Source of the DNA: Dolosigranulum pigrum ATCC 51524
Lineage (GTDB): Bacteria; Bacillota; Bacilli; Lactobacillales; Carnobacteriaceae_A
Assembly: GCF_000245815.1 (NCBI RefSeq)
Contig: NZ_JH601103.1
Coordinates: 411,796-475,795 of the forward strand
Length of the DNA: 64,000 bases
Direction of reading: 5' to 3'
Shown here: positions 8,596-16,883 of the stretch, in pieces
Numbering within the stretch: the first letter of the stretch is position 1
Layout of the letters: every line of letters begins with the position of its first letter
Translations under genes and position numbers: made by a program
Notes under the pieces: model-generated
The model's input: only the letters and a program-made list of their open reading frames with translations
Databases searched by the model: none
Told to the model about the DNA's origin: nothing

Positions 8596-9063
8596 TTATC
8601 TATATTTTTCCAATCTCAATAACCCTTCTTCGTCCGGAAGAGTAATCCCATTCTTATAATTATATCCCATCTTCAAATAAAAAGGTGTTGCAGTTATAGA
8701 AGCTGGAATTTCTACTCTTTTTGCCCGAAGGAAAAATTCATCTTTCTCAAGTGTTTCAATAATCATTCGCCCTACACCTTTTCCTTGATAATCCGGTAGT
8801 ACAAAAATAGTGAAAAGACTACTTTCATCTTCTTTATCCCAATATGGTCCTATCGCCCCACACCCAACAATCTTTTCAGCATCACATACCACATAAAAAT
8901 GCATCCAGTTTGCTCTTTCTAAAATATTTTGTGGTTGCAAAATCTTTACATCATTTTCTATATACTCTAATGAATAATCTTTGATATTAGTAGTTCTTAA
9001 AGTTGTTACAACTAATTCTGACACTTTTTCTGCATCTTTAGGTTCAAATTTTCTCACAAACAT
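8596..9063 (-). CDS. GNAT-family N-acetyltransferase
   Basis: 155 residues. The acetyl-CoA-binding motif VLPDYQGKGVGRMIIETLE (residues ~88-106) matches the GNAT R/Q-x-x-G-x-G/A loop. The ending AKRVEIPASITATPFYLKMGYNYKNG is the usual GNAT C-terminal strand with Tyr. GGAGG precedes the ATG by 10 bases. The acyl acceptor is unknown. Location beside the integrase suggests cargo of the mobile element. Confidence 0.87.
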   Translation of the reverse strand: MFVRKFEPKDAEKVSELVVTTLRTTNIKDYSLEYIENDVKILQPQNILERANWMHFYVVCDAEKIVGCGAIGPYWDKEDESSLFTIFVLPDYQGKGVGRMIIETLEKDEFFLRAKRVEIPASITATPFYLKMGYNYKNGITLPDEEGLLRLEKYR

Positions 9064-9194
9064 CTTATTTTTTCCTCCACACCTTCAAATTTATCATATT
9101 ATACCATATATACCTATTTAAAAGTAGATTAAAGATAAGTATAGTTTATAGTGAAAATTATAGTTTTGTTGTTAAATTGTTGTTAAAATAAAGT

Positions 9195-9231
9195 AAAAAG
9201 CCTTAGAAAGATTGATTTCTAGGCTTTTTTT
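9195..9231. terminator. Intrinsic terminator in the 9064-9453 gap
   Basis: AAAAAGCCTTAGAAA pairs with TTTCTAGGCTTTTT. The rest of this 390-base gap contains no gene that I can support. Confidence 0.85.
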
Positions 9232-9453
9232 AACTCATTAACTCTATTCCCACTCTATTGTTTTAATGTCTGGTAAGGATAATAAGTCTGACATATTATT
9301 CATCCTTTATTACTCTGCGGTGTTAAGGTATCAATTATAGATTTGATGTCGAAATCATCAGTGTTAAATTATTTTTGTGACCACAAATGCACTTAGAAAA
9401 TCCCTTAAAGCATTAGCTGGTTCACTTGAATAGGGAGTTGTAAAAAAGTTCCC

Positions 9454-11097
9454 TTAGCCTGCACAGCAAGATAATTTCGAAACATCTTTATCAAAAGTTA
9501 GGACAGCCAGCTTCAATCCTTCTGCCATTGTTAGATATGGAGCCATCGTTTCTCTCAGATCTCCAACAGTTAAACCGAATTTCACAGCTAATGTTGCTGC
9601 ATAAATTACGTCTCCTGCGTTTTCTGCCACTACATGCGCCCCTAACACTTTCAATGTTTTCGCGTCTGCCACCAATTTGAAAACACCTGTTGTTTCCCGA
9701 TTAACGAGCGCTCTTGGAACAGCATCCAACGGCAATACCGATGTTTTCACTTCATATCCTTTTTCTTTTGCCTGTTGCTCCGTTAAACCAACCGTTGCAA
9801 TCGATGGAGAAGTAAACGTAACGCCTGGAACCACTTCTAAATTGACCTTTTGATTTAGTCCTCCGATTGCATTACGAGCAGCAAGTCCACCTTCATAAGC
9901 AGCTACATAAACAAATTGGGGACCGAGAGTGACATCTCCAGCTGAATAAATTCGGGAATTGGTCGTTTTAAGATAATCATCAATGACAATTTCACCACGG
10001 GAACCAACTTCAACGCCTGCTGCATGTAAGTTTAATGATTCTGTATTTGGTTTTCTTCCAGTGGCAATTAGCAATTGTTCTGCTTCAATAATTCGCTTTT
10101 TACCATTTATCTCAACATGAACTTTTTTAATGTCTCCATCTTGCTCAACTCGTTCATAGGTTGCACCTGTTACTAAATTAATTCCCTGTTCTGTTAAGGC
10201 CTTAGTAATGGCTTCTGAAATTTCAGGATCGTATTCTTTTAATAGACGCTCGCTTCTTTGAATCAAAGTGACTTCTGACCCGAGGTTATGAAATAGTTGT
10301 CCTAATTCCATGCCGATATATCCTGAACCAATTACGGTAAGACGATTTGGAACCTTCTTTAATTCCAATAAGCTAGTGCTTGTTAAATAATCTACTTCAT
10401 CTAATCCGGGAATATTAGGTGCAGTTGAAGAAGCACCTGTAGCTATTAAAAATCTTTTGGCTGTGATTTGATTGCCATTTACTTCAACTGTATTTTCATT
10501 TACGAATTTTGCTTCACCTTTTATTAATTCAAAACCATAATCATCAATTAAATTCACATATTTTTCATTTCGCATCTCGGTTACTAAATCATTCTTTTGT
10601 TTTACTAATGGCGCTAAATCAACATTTGAAGCCGAAGTGTGTAATCCCACAAATGGATTATTTTTTGCTAGATGATTGATTTCCCCTGCTCTTAATAAGG
10701 TCTTAGAAGGAACGCATCCGACATTAACGCAAGTTCCACCCACCGTTCCACGCTCAATCATAGCTACTTTTGCCCCGTATTCAATCGCTTTGATCGCAGC
10801 TGAAAAAGCCGAACCACCGGAACCAATGATAAGTAAGTCATAATCGCCTTCATTACCTAACACCACATTTTCTTGTGATGATATTTCTTCTATTTCTCCA
10901 GGTTGATATTTCGCCTCATCAATAGCCTTTTTTGCACTTTCAATCCCAATATCATCGGGTAATTCAAATAATACTTCACCGTGACGAAAACTAGCTTCTA
11001 CATTCTTGGCACCAATATTTTCAAGTGCAACTGCTACATGTTCTTCACAACCCATACAAGTCATGCCACTAACTTTCATACTGATTTTCTTAGTCAT
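9454..11097 (-). CDS. merA: Mercuric reductase MerA
   Basis: 547 residues. It is a flavoprotein disulfide reductase that reduces Hg(II) to Hg(0) with NADPH. An N-terminal heavy-metal-associated domain carries GMTCMGCEEH (residues ~13-22). The FAD site IIGSGGSAFSAA follows, then the redox pair in GGTCVNVGCVPSK, the NADPH site VIGSGYIGMELG, and the FAD ribityl site SAGDV. The C-terminal vicinal cysteine pair (SCCAG) that hands mercury to the active site is intact. AAGGAG precedes the ATG. It is the last gene of the merR-led operon, and all diagnostic residues are present, so an active enzyme is expected. Confidence 0.96.
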   Translation of the reverse strand: MTKKISMKVSGMTCMGCEEHVAVALENIGAKNVEASFRHGEVLFELPDDIGIESAKKAIDEAKYQPGEIEEISSQENVVLGNEGDYDLLIIGSGGSAFSAAIKAIEYGAKVAMIERGTVGGTCVNVGCVPSKTLLRAGEINHLAKNNPFVGLHTSASNVDLAPLVKQKNDLVTEMRNEKYVNLIDDYGFELIKGEAKFVNENTVEVNGNQITAKRFLIATGASSTAPNIPGLDEVDYLTSTSLLELKKVPNRLTVIGSGYIGMELGQLFHNLGSEVTLIQRSERLLKEYDPEISEAITKALTEQGINLVTGATYERVEQDGDIKKVHVEINGKKRIIEAEQLLIATGRKPNTESLNLHAAGVEVGSRGEIVIDDYLKTTNSRIYSAGDVTLGPQFVYVAAYEGGLAARNAIGGLNQKVNLEVVPGVTFTSPSIATVGLTEQQAKEKGYEVKTSVLPLDAVPRALVNRETTGVFKLVADAKTLKVLGAHVVAENAGDVIYAATLAVKFGLTVGDLRETMAPYLTMAEGLKLAVLTFDKDVSKLSCCAG

Positions 11098-11117
11098 TTT
11101 TTAACACTCCTTTTAAT

Positions 11118-11248
11118 TATCGAAATATGCCACCCGGACCAATCCCCCAATAATAAGAAATATAAATTCCTGAAATTAAAATAACAATGTTGGTTCCATT
11201 GGATATTCCACATGCTGAGAGGCTTACAATAGTGAGAGCTGATAATAA
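11118..11248 (-). pseudogene. Possible small lipoprotein-like or membrane ORF remnant in the mer operon
   Basis: Between merA and the small membrane gene, one minus-strand frame reads ILLSALTIVSLSACGISNG, with a lipobox-like LSAC, then a second hydrophobic stretch ending in GIGPGGIFR. An in-frame TAA lies two codons upstream of the first Ile, and no start codon with a ribosome site is visible. It may be a decayed gene or chance. Low confidence. Confidence 0.25.
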
Positions 11249-11278
11249 AATCTTTTAAAGAACAATGTTGATTTCAAA

Positions 11279-11563
11279 TCACTCCCCCCCTTTTTCTTCT
11301 GTTTCACTGAATTTAGAATGGCAACAATCCGACTGACATGTATTACGACTACCTCTTCTTTTTACCAACATAATCAGTCCGACAATTAACAAAACAGCAC
11401 CAAATATCCAAACTTGTTTTCCTATTAAGAAAGCACCCATAGAACTCAATCCAATTGCAATTAAAAGGATTGGTAAAGCGCAACATAGAACCAACAATGC
11501 TGGTATTCCTAAAAACAATAATTTATCATTATCCTTTACATTTTTTCGCTTTTGTACAGTCAA
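11279..11563 (-). CDS. Small membrane protein of the mer operon (MerT/MerF-like mercury transporter)
   Basis: 94 residues with two membrane spans. A vicinal cysteine pair sits in the first span (LVLCCALPILL) and a second cluster (CQSDCC) near the C-terminus, the hallmark arrangement of inner-membrane mercuric ion transporters of the MerT/MerF group. It lies between merR and merA on the same strand. The start appears to be TTG with a weak ribosome site. Uptake of Hg(II) and delivery to MerA is inferred from the cysteines and context. Confidence 0.72.
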   Translation of the reverse strand: MTVQKRKNVKDNDKLLFLGIPALLVLCCALPILLIAIGLSSMGAFLIGKQVWIFGAVLLIVGLIMLVKRRGSRNTCQSDCCHSKFSETEEKGGE

Positions 11564-11601
11564 TTTACATCCAATTTACATCACCTGCTAAAAAGTTGAT
11601 T

Positions 11602-12000
11602 TTAACCCTCAAACATTTTCTCAATAATAGGGCAAGAATATAAATATTCTTCATTCGGACAACATTCTTTTAAATCATTCAACATATTCTCAACACGCAT
11701 TAAATCTCTAATTTGTTGTTGTACTTCATCAACTTTTTGAGAAACGAACTCATATATATCCGAACACCGCACATCATCCTTATCTACAACACCAAGCAAC
11801 TTGTGGATTTCACTTAAAGAAAAACCAAGCTCTTGCATCCGTTTAATAAACCATACACGCTTAACATCATCATCTGAATATATCCGATAACCAGCTTTCG
11901 TTCGGGAAGGTTCTTGTAATAAATTTTTTCGCTCGTAATATCTGATCGTTTCTTTATTAACTCCACATTTATCTGCAAACTCACTAATGCAATAAATCAT
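11602..12000 (-). CDS. merR: Mercury-responsive regulator MerR
   Basis: 132 residues. The N-terminal MerR helix-turn-helix (ISEFADKCGVNKETIRYYER) is followed by a dimerisation helix. Cysteines at 79, 114 and 123 match the three metal-binding cysteines of Bacillus MerR by position. It binds the dyad in the 20-bp spacer promoter at 12020-12051 and activates the operon when Hg(II) is bound. First gene of the mer operon. Confidence 0.95.
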   Translation of the reverse strand: MIYCISEFADKCGVNKETIRYYERKNLLQEPSRTKAGYRIYSDDDVKRVWFIKRMQELGFSLSEIHKLLGVVDKDDVRCSDIYEFVSQKVDEVQQQIRDLMRVENMLNDLKECCPNEEYLYSCPIIEKMFEG

Positions 12001-12019
12001 CTTATTTCACCCCATGAAT

Positions 12020-12051
12020 ATTATAAACCATGTACCATAGTACACGGTCAA
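12020..12051 (-). promoter_or_regulatory. mer promoter and MerR operator
   Basis: Minus strand: TTGACC (12046-12051) and TATAAT (12020-12025) are 20 bases apart, the over-long spacing typical of MerR-activated promoters. The spacer holds the dyad GTGTAC-TATG-GTACATGG centred between the boxes. Confidence 0.92.
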
Positions 12052-12180
12052 GTAAATTGGACTATTTTATTTTTTTCCCAAAGTATCACTCGTATGTGAT
12101 TGATACTTTTATATAATACTATTGATTATCCTAACATCCCACCAGAAAATCCGATTTAAACACCAGTTGTTTTTAAACTA

Positions 12181-12279
12181 TTAAGAAAGTAATTCCACTA
12201 TATATTCCGAAGACCCTAAAAATGAAGTAAAAAACAAATAAACTAACAAAAATAGCTTAATATTTGTTTCTATTTTCAT
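12181..12279 (-). CDS. Possible 32-residue membrane peptide
   Basis: ATG with GAGGTG six bases upstream, 32 codons, one strongly hydrophobic segment (IKLFLLVYLFFTSFLG). No family recognised. It lies between the mer promoter and the Mob fragment, on the minus strand. Supported by the ribosome site only. Confidence 0.35.
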   Translation of the reverse strand: MKIETNIKLFLLVYLFFTSFLGSSEYIVELLS

Positions 12280-12318
12280 AAAAAACACCTCTAAAAATAT
12301 TCTATACTATAATAAAAT

Positions 12319-12870
12319 TTATCCAACTACTTTAAGGGATTCATTTCGCCCCTTAAACCCCAAACCAGCTGAATCAGCTGGACCATGCCTCTGGAATGAG
12401 TTTTTTTTACCCTCTTGCTCTTCAACATACCAATTCAACTGATTGAGACGTTGAGTTAACGTGTCATTTTTATTCTTCAGCTCCATATTTTCACTAGATA
12501 ATTCAGTGCTCTTTTTTTCTTTCTTGTTAACTTCCTTAGTCTTTTTATTCAATCTCACTTCCAATTCATCTCTAATTTGCATAAATTCTTGAGCTTTATC
12601 TTTTTGGGTATCTATTTCGCGTTTCATCTCTTTATATTCTCTATGATTCAGATAAGAATGTGTGCCAACTTGTTTTCGTTCAATCCGCCTCTCGCCCATC
12701 AAACGTTCCAATTCAGCAACTTCTCTATTTCGCCAATCTTTAAAATTTTCCTTGGAATGCAATCGATTAGAATTCTTTTGAGTTTTATTAAACCCCATAT
12801 TCTCTAGAGCTCGATTCATTGACACTTGCTTATCTAGCCCTTTTACGCTCTTATTTTTGTTACTTTTTTG
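12319..12870 (-). pseudogene. Mob/Pre plasmid relaxase, C-terminal fragment
   Basis: The open frame 12319-12825 gives 168 residues starting at an internal Met (MSMNRALENMGF). The same frame stays open further upstream (KGLDKQVSMNRALEN) without a start codon, so the relaxase N-terminus with its catalytic motifs has been lost. The remainder is a long charged coiled coil typical of the C-terminal half of Pre/Mob proteins of rolling-circle plasmids. It points to a plasmid integrated and then eroded next to the mer operon. Confidence 0.78.
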
Positions 12871-12949
12871 ACAAAAGTAAACGTTTTAGCATGTTGTCAT
12901 TCCAATGTTACCATTTCCACAACAACATGTCAGCGCTCTTCGAGGACAA

Positions 12950-12990
12950 AAGAAGAATAAGGAAGGGGTGTTCCCTTCCTTATTCTTCTT
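12950..12990. terminator. Long terminator hairpin
   Basis: AAGAAGAATAAGGAAGGG pairs with CCCTTCCTTATTCTTCTT. It overlaps the last codons of the minus-strand gene that stops at 12980. Confidence 0.8.
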
Positions 12991-13180
12991 TCGATTCTTC
13001 TTTTATCCTATCCATTTCTTTTCTTTCTAAATACAACTGTGTTATTACTAAACTAATTAATATTGAAGCTATCATAACAAATATATGGGATTTGTTTTCA
13101 TTAACAAATAAATCAATTACCAAAGATATTATTGATAATGACAGAATTATTTGTAATAAGATATTTTTTTTCTTAGACAT
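12980..13180 (-). CDS. Small membrane protein of unknown function
   Basis: 66 residues with two hydrophobic segments and a charged tail (LERKEMDRIKEESKEE). It starts inside the last codons of the upstream frame (ATG overlaps the Val-stop of that gene), so the two were one operon. No family recognised. Confidence 0.55.
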   Translation of the reverse strand: MSKKKNILLQIILSLSIISLVIDLFVNENKSHIFVMIASILISLVITQLYLERKEMDRIKEESKEE

Positions 13181-13270
13181 CTAATCTCCTCCTAAAAAAT
13201 ACTAATATTATAAAAATAATCTGAATTGCAACAAAAGATGCAATAACTTTTTGGTGATATTTTCTCTGTA
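13173..13270 (-). pseudogene. 3' remnant of a small membrane protein gene cut by the IS30 element
   Basis: The frame ending at 13173 encodes a hydrophobic span and FFRRRLDV, but its upstream codons run into the end of the IS30 transposase gene. The natural 5' end is therefore likely lost to the insertion. Coding overlap with the next gene supports it having been real. Boundary at about 13270 is an estimate. Confidence 0.4.
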
Positions 13271-13289
13271 TATCGATAGTGCTTCTGGG

Positions 13290-13325
13290 CCTTTCAGGAG
13301 GCAATTGCCTCCTGAAAGGCTTCAA
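13290..13325. terminator. Hairpin at the end of the IS30 transposase gene
   Basis: GCCTTTCAGGAGGCAATT pairs with its near-perfect complement ending GAAAGGC. It overlaps the transposase stop codon and may shield the element from read-through. Confidence 0.65.
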
Positions 13326-14400
13326 ATTTTTCGTTAGCTGATAATCCATCAAATAATAATCGCGGGTAGTCATTAATTGTGTTCTCGATTTCTTTTATTT
13401 CATTCAAGCTCCATTGACTAATGTCACTCCCCTTGGGAATAAATCGCCGAAGAAGTGTGTGCATCTGTTCATTTGATCCTCGCTCATAAGAACTGTAGGG
13501 CTGACAATAGAATAGATGAGTCCGTTTATTCTCGCGGGATTTGACAGTCCCTTCTAAGGACTTATAATCTAGGAATTCCGAGCCATTATCCACTGTAATT
13601 GATTTAAATTGCTGTTTGAACCGCTCTGTCCCCAAAGAGTCTTCTAATTCATCTAGTTGTTTTAGCACTTGGGCCTGTGTTTGACTCGTCATTTTTCGAA
13701 TAATCAATTTTCGTGTTTTTCGTTCAACGAGAGTTAACAGACATGTTTTACTGTATCCTTTCCCAGATTCGACACAATCCATTTCCCAATGTCCTTCTTC
13801 TTCTCGATTGTTTATCGACTCACTTCGATACTTAATCAATCGGTTAGGGGGCACAACTTTTTTTCGTTTTTTGACATGATGATATGTGCGTCTTTGTGTT
13901 TTTCCTTCTCGGGGTAAATGGTCTTGTGTTAACTTCTCAAACTTATCAGCATTAATATAATGATAAATTTTTCTCAAACAAGGAAGTTGATCATGGGTGA
14001 ATTTATCTCCTTTTTTTAAGTGTTGTAGCGCTGCATAAGGCGAATATTTTTGCGAAATAATAATGGTTTCTATTGCTTTTAAGACGGAGTCCCCAGGACC
14101 AAACTCTGGATCTGGTCCTTTATTTGTTTTTCCTTTATCAATCTTTTCTTGGACAGCACTAGCGGAATAGATGGTATATTCTCTCCATAATGGATCTTTT
14201 TGAGTCACTTGGCCTCGTCTTAATTCTCTTGAGATGATTGATGGATGAACCCCTAATTCATCTGCCATATCTGCTTGAGTCAATCGCTTATTCTTAGGGA
14301 GCTGACGATTTTGACGAGCCATTTTTTCTAAATATTCCCGATCATCTTCATCTAAATGTTTACCTTTTGGCTTTAATTTGGTACACTTAACTTGAGTCAT
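13294..14400 (-). CDS. IS30-family transposase
   Basis: 368 residues from ATG 14400, which has AAAGGACAG upstream. The frame is open to 14484, but that extension lacks a ribosome site. An N-terminal helix-turn-helix (LTQADMADELGVHPSIISRELRRG) is followed by the DDE integrase core: EMDCVESG, TVDNGSEFLDY and a final Glu in NEQMHTLLRRFIPKG. All catalytic residues seem intact. The inverted repeats could not be fixed with confidence, but the element interrupts a small membrane gene on its 3' side. Confidence 0.92.
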   Translation of the reverse strand: MTQVKCTKLKPKGKHLDEDDREYLEKMARQNRQLPKNKRLTQADMADELGVHPSIISRELRRGQVTQKDPLWREYTIYSASAVQEKIDKGKTNKGPDPEFGPGDSVLKAIETIIISQKYSPYAALQHLKKGDKFTHDQLPCLRKIYHYINADKFEKLTQDHLPREGKTQRRTYHHVKKRKKVVPPNRLIKYRSESINNREEEGHWEMDCVESGKGYSKTCLLTLVERKTRKLIIRKMTSQTQAQVLKQLDELEDSLGTERFKQQFKSITVDNGSEFLDYKSLEGTVKSRENKRTHLFYCQPYSSYERGSNEQMHTLLRRFIPKGSDISQWSLNEIKEIENTINDYPRLLFDGLSANEKFEAFQEAIAS

Positions 14401-14608
14401 ATTTCTCTGTCCTTTCTGTATGAGTGTAGATACTATCAGATTAACAGAGAATATGGCTTTTTTTAAGTGTTTTCCTTCTTGCATTTAATTATACAACTCA
14501 CCTAAATCCATAAATACCAAGTGAAATTTGAAATCAATTGATACTATTGATACAATGAAAATGCATTATATCATATATTTAAATTTCTTATAAAAAACTA
14601 AAAAGGCG

Positions 14609-14797
14609 GTGATTATACTGAACGGATACTATAAAATAAATAAATGGTATATAGAGTTACCATTGTTTCTGATAACTTTTTTAATAAGTTCATATTTTAT
14701 AGGAAATTTATTAAATATGAATTTCAACACAATTACTGAAATATTTTCAGGAATTGTAGCTTGGATAATAATTAGATTTATATTTAACAAAAAATGA
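14609..14797 (+). CDS. Small membrane protein, perhaps first half of a frameshifted gene
   Basis: 62 residues with two hydrophobic segments, preceded by AAAGGCGG. The frame ends at an AAAAAAT run. One base fewer there would join it to an open frame (KNEHQISNVKEFFNSLTPEG) that runs into the 75-residue protein at 14868-15095. It is thus either an independent peptide or the N-terminus of a ~160-residue membrane protein. Confidence 0.5.
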   Translation: MIILNGYYKINKWYIELPLFLITFLISSYFIGNLLNMNFNTITEIFSGIVAWIIIRFIFNKK

Positions 14798-14867
14798 ACA
14801 TCAAATTTCAAATGTAAAAGAGTTTTTCAATTCCCTTACCCCCGAAGGAATAAATCAACTAATTGAA

Positions 14868-15095
14868 ATGACAAATATTGAAAATGAAATCAGAGAAATA
14901 AAAGCAAAATTAGAACAAAGAGCTGTTTTCACAACCAGTACTTTAATCGCTGCTTTAAAAGCAATTGGGAGTGGAGTTGCATCAGCAATAGCTGCTTCAA
15001 TCGCTAACTATGGACTATCAAAAACATGCGAAAATGACAGTTGGCGAGATTCTATTGAAATGTTTGATAATTACTGCGAATCAAATGATTGGTAA
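14868..15095 (+). CDS. Unknown protein with an alanine-rich hydrophobic helix
   Basis: 75 residues if started at ATG 14868. A charged coil (IENEIREIKAKLEQR) precedes a small-residue helix (GSGVASAIAASIANYG) and an acidic Cys-containing tail. The frame is open upstream to about 14795, and there is no clear ribosome site at the ATG, which favours a link with the gene at 14609. No family recognised. Confidence 0.45.
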   Translation: MTNIENEIREIKAKLEQRAVFTTSTLIAALKAIGSGVASAIAASIANYGLSKTCENDSWRDSIEMFDNYCESNDW

Positions 15096-15178
15096 AAAAT
15101 TCAATATAACAAAAAATATATGATATAATAAGCATGTAATTGTACTAGAAAAGTCTTCATGTTTATCACCATAAAGAC

Positions 15179-15216
15179 AAACCCCCACAAGTTCGCTATA
15201 ACTTGTGGGGGTTTTT
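15179..15216 (+). terminator. Strong intrinsic terminator
   Basis: AAACCCCCACAAGTT pairs with AACTTGTGGGGGTTT and is followed by Ts. Nothing else can be supported in 15096-15401. Confidence 0.92.
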
Positions 15217-15401
15217 ACGTCTTGCGTTGATTTGTTTGATATGCTCCGTCAAAAAACATTTTCATTATCCCTGAACCAGATTTAAAAACACTAAACAAAT
15301 TGGATTCATTAGGTAAATCATATTCATCTTTATGTAGCTTAATAGTTAATATTGGCCAGAAAATACGTTAACCAGTATAATGAACAAACATAAGGAGCGA
15401 T

Positions 15402-15971
15402 TTGATGAATAAACATGAATATAACAAGATGATTCGTGGCGAACTGTATGATCCCCGTGATCCGTACTTGCGCGACTTGATGACAAAACAACATGCCTTA
15501 ATGGATGCCTTCAACGAATCGGACCGCACCGATCATGCTACTCAAAATAAGTTGCTAGAGGAATTACTGGGCCAATATCATGGCGAAAGCAGTCATATTC
15601 GTCGGCCATTTTTTATCGATTATGGCCTCAATATTACAATCGGTAAGCATTTTTTTGCTAATTATAATTGTACAATGCTGGATGTCGCCCCGATTACGAT
15701 TGGTAAAAACGTCATGTTCGGGCCCAACGTTAGCTTGAACACTCCGGAACATCCTCTCTCGGCAGCTGAGCGTAATATGGGATTAGAATTTGCCCGACCG
15801 ATCACTATTGAAGATAATGTCTGGATTGGCGCTAGCGTCACTGTTATCGGTGGTGTCACTATCGGACAAGGAGCCGTCATTGCCGCGGGTGCCGTTGTTA
15901 CTAAAGATGTCCCTGCCAATACCGTTGTCGGTGGCGTTCCCGCACGTGTACTGAAAATCATTGAGAATTGA
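15402..15971 (+). CDS. Maltose/galactoside O-acetyltransferase family protein
   Basis: 189 residues. It transfers acetyl from acetyl-CoA to sugar hydroxyls in the cytoplasm. The N-terminal Mac domain (RGELYDPRDPYL) is followed by left-handed beta-helix hexapeptide repeats (VMFGPNVSLNTPEHP, VWIGASVTVIGGVTIGQGAVI), and the ending GVPARVLK is typical. The active-site His lies in NTPEHP. ATG follows GGAGCG. Exact acceptor sugar is not predictable. Confidence 0.9.
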   Translation: MMNKHEYNKMIRGELYDPRDPYLRDLMTKQHALMDAFNESDRTDHATQNKLLEELLGQYHGESSHIRRPFFIDYGLNITIGKHFFANYNCTMLDVAPITIGKNVMFGPNVSLNTPEHPLSAAERNMGLEFARPITIEDNVWIGASVTVIGGVTIGQGAVIAAGAVVTKDVPANTVVGGVPARVLKIIEN

Positions 15972-16014
15972 CGAAGAATTATCTAGATTTTGTTAAAAAA
16001 ATAAAATTTCCTAC

Positions 16015-16043
16015 TTGACATTACCTTTAACTATCTGTAAACT
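16015..16043 (+). promoter_or_regulatory. Promoter of the luxS-metA T-box transcript
   Basis: TTGACA (16015-16020), 17-base spacer, TAAACT (16038-16043). Confidence 0.75.
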
Positions 16044-16064
16044 ACTAATTAATATTATAAGATT

Positions 16065-16348
16065 ATCATTTCAGGAGAAGAGTAGTTTGTAGCGCTGTTT
16101 ACAGAGATTCCCGTTTGGTGCGAAGGGAAAATGGTTAAGCGAATGAAGATGAGCTCCGAGGATTCGAGTTGGTTCACGCTGGCTCGACGGGTGCGACCGT
16201 TATATGGCTAGGCTTATATTTCTGCGAGGAAGTATGTGCTGATGAGGCGCTGCGTTGAAAGACTCAGGCGAATAAGGGTGGTACCACGAACAATACTCGT
16301 CCCTTTGTTGACTACACATTTAGTCGGCAAAGGAACGGGTATTTTTTT
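16065..16348 (+). promoter_or_regulatory. T-box riboswitch upstream of luxS-metA
   Basis: The invariant T-box AGGGTGGTACCACG is at 16275-16288. It is followed by a terminator (CTCGTCCCTTTG paired with CAAAGGAACGGG, then seven Ts). The long upstream stem I region contains the GAAGATGAG segment, so an AUG specifier reading uncharged tRNA-Met fits the downstream methionine genes. Nearly the same leader occurs at 19812-20083. Confidence 0.93.
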
Positions 16349-16378
16349 GTAGGCAAACATATAAAGGAGAGACAAATA

Positions 16379-16849
16379 ATGGAAAAAATTGCAAGCTTTA
16401 CAGTGGATCACTTGAACTTAAAACCAGGATTGTACTTATCACGAACCGATCGTATTGGCGATCGTGAGCTATTCTCGTATGATTTGCGCTTCACTGCACC
16501 AAATTATGAACCGGTCATGAATACAGCTGAAATCCACACGATCGAACACATTGTAGCTACTTATCTGCGAAATGACGAGCAGTTCAAACAAGAGATTATC
16601 TACTTCGGGCCAATGGGATGTCGCACAGGCTTTTACTTAATTACGACCGATGCGATTGCCCCTGCTGATTTACTCGATTTATTAATCCGTGCATTCCAAT
16701 TCACCGCCAGCTTCCAAGGTGAAATTCCTGGAGCTGATGCACGTAGCTGTGGGAATTATCTCGACCAGAATCTCCCAATGGCTAAATATTATGCCAAACA
16801 TTACGTCACCGTCTTAGAAAATGTCACTGATCTGACGTTTAGTTACTAG
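16379..16849 (+). CDS. luxS: S-ribosylhomocysteine lyase LuxS
   Basis: 156 residues. It cleaves S-ribosylhomocysteine to homocysteine and the AI-2 precursor DPD. The metal-binding HTIEH motif (His53, His57) and the Cys in DARSCGN are all present. AGGAGAG precedes the ATG. It lies first behind a methionine-type T-box and 34 bases before metA, which ties it to methyl-cycle recycling of homocysteine. Confidence 0.96.
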   Translation: MEKIASFTVDHLNLKPGLYLSRTDRIGDRELFSYDLRFTAPNYEPVMNTAEIHTIEHIVATYLRNDEQFKQEIIYFGPMGCRTGFYLITTDAIAPADLLDLLIRAFQFTASFQGEIPGADARSCGNYLDQNLPMAKYYAKHYVTVLENVTDLTFSY

Positions 16850-16883
16850 TATAGTAGTAATATATGGAAACGGAGGGATGATT

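Noticed and set aside
12319..12825. A free-standing coiled-coil protein gene
   Set aside because: The frame continues upstream of the first Met with Mob/Pre-like residues and no start codon, so it is a fragment.
14401..14484. N-terminal extension of the IS30 transposase
   Set aside because: No ribosome site at the first ATG, while ATG 14400 has AAAGGACAG at the correct distance.
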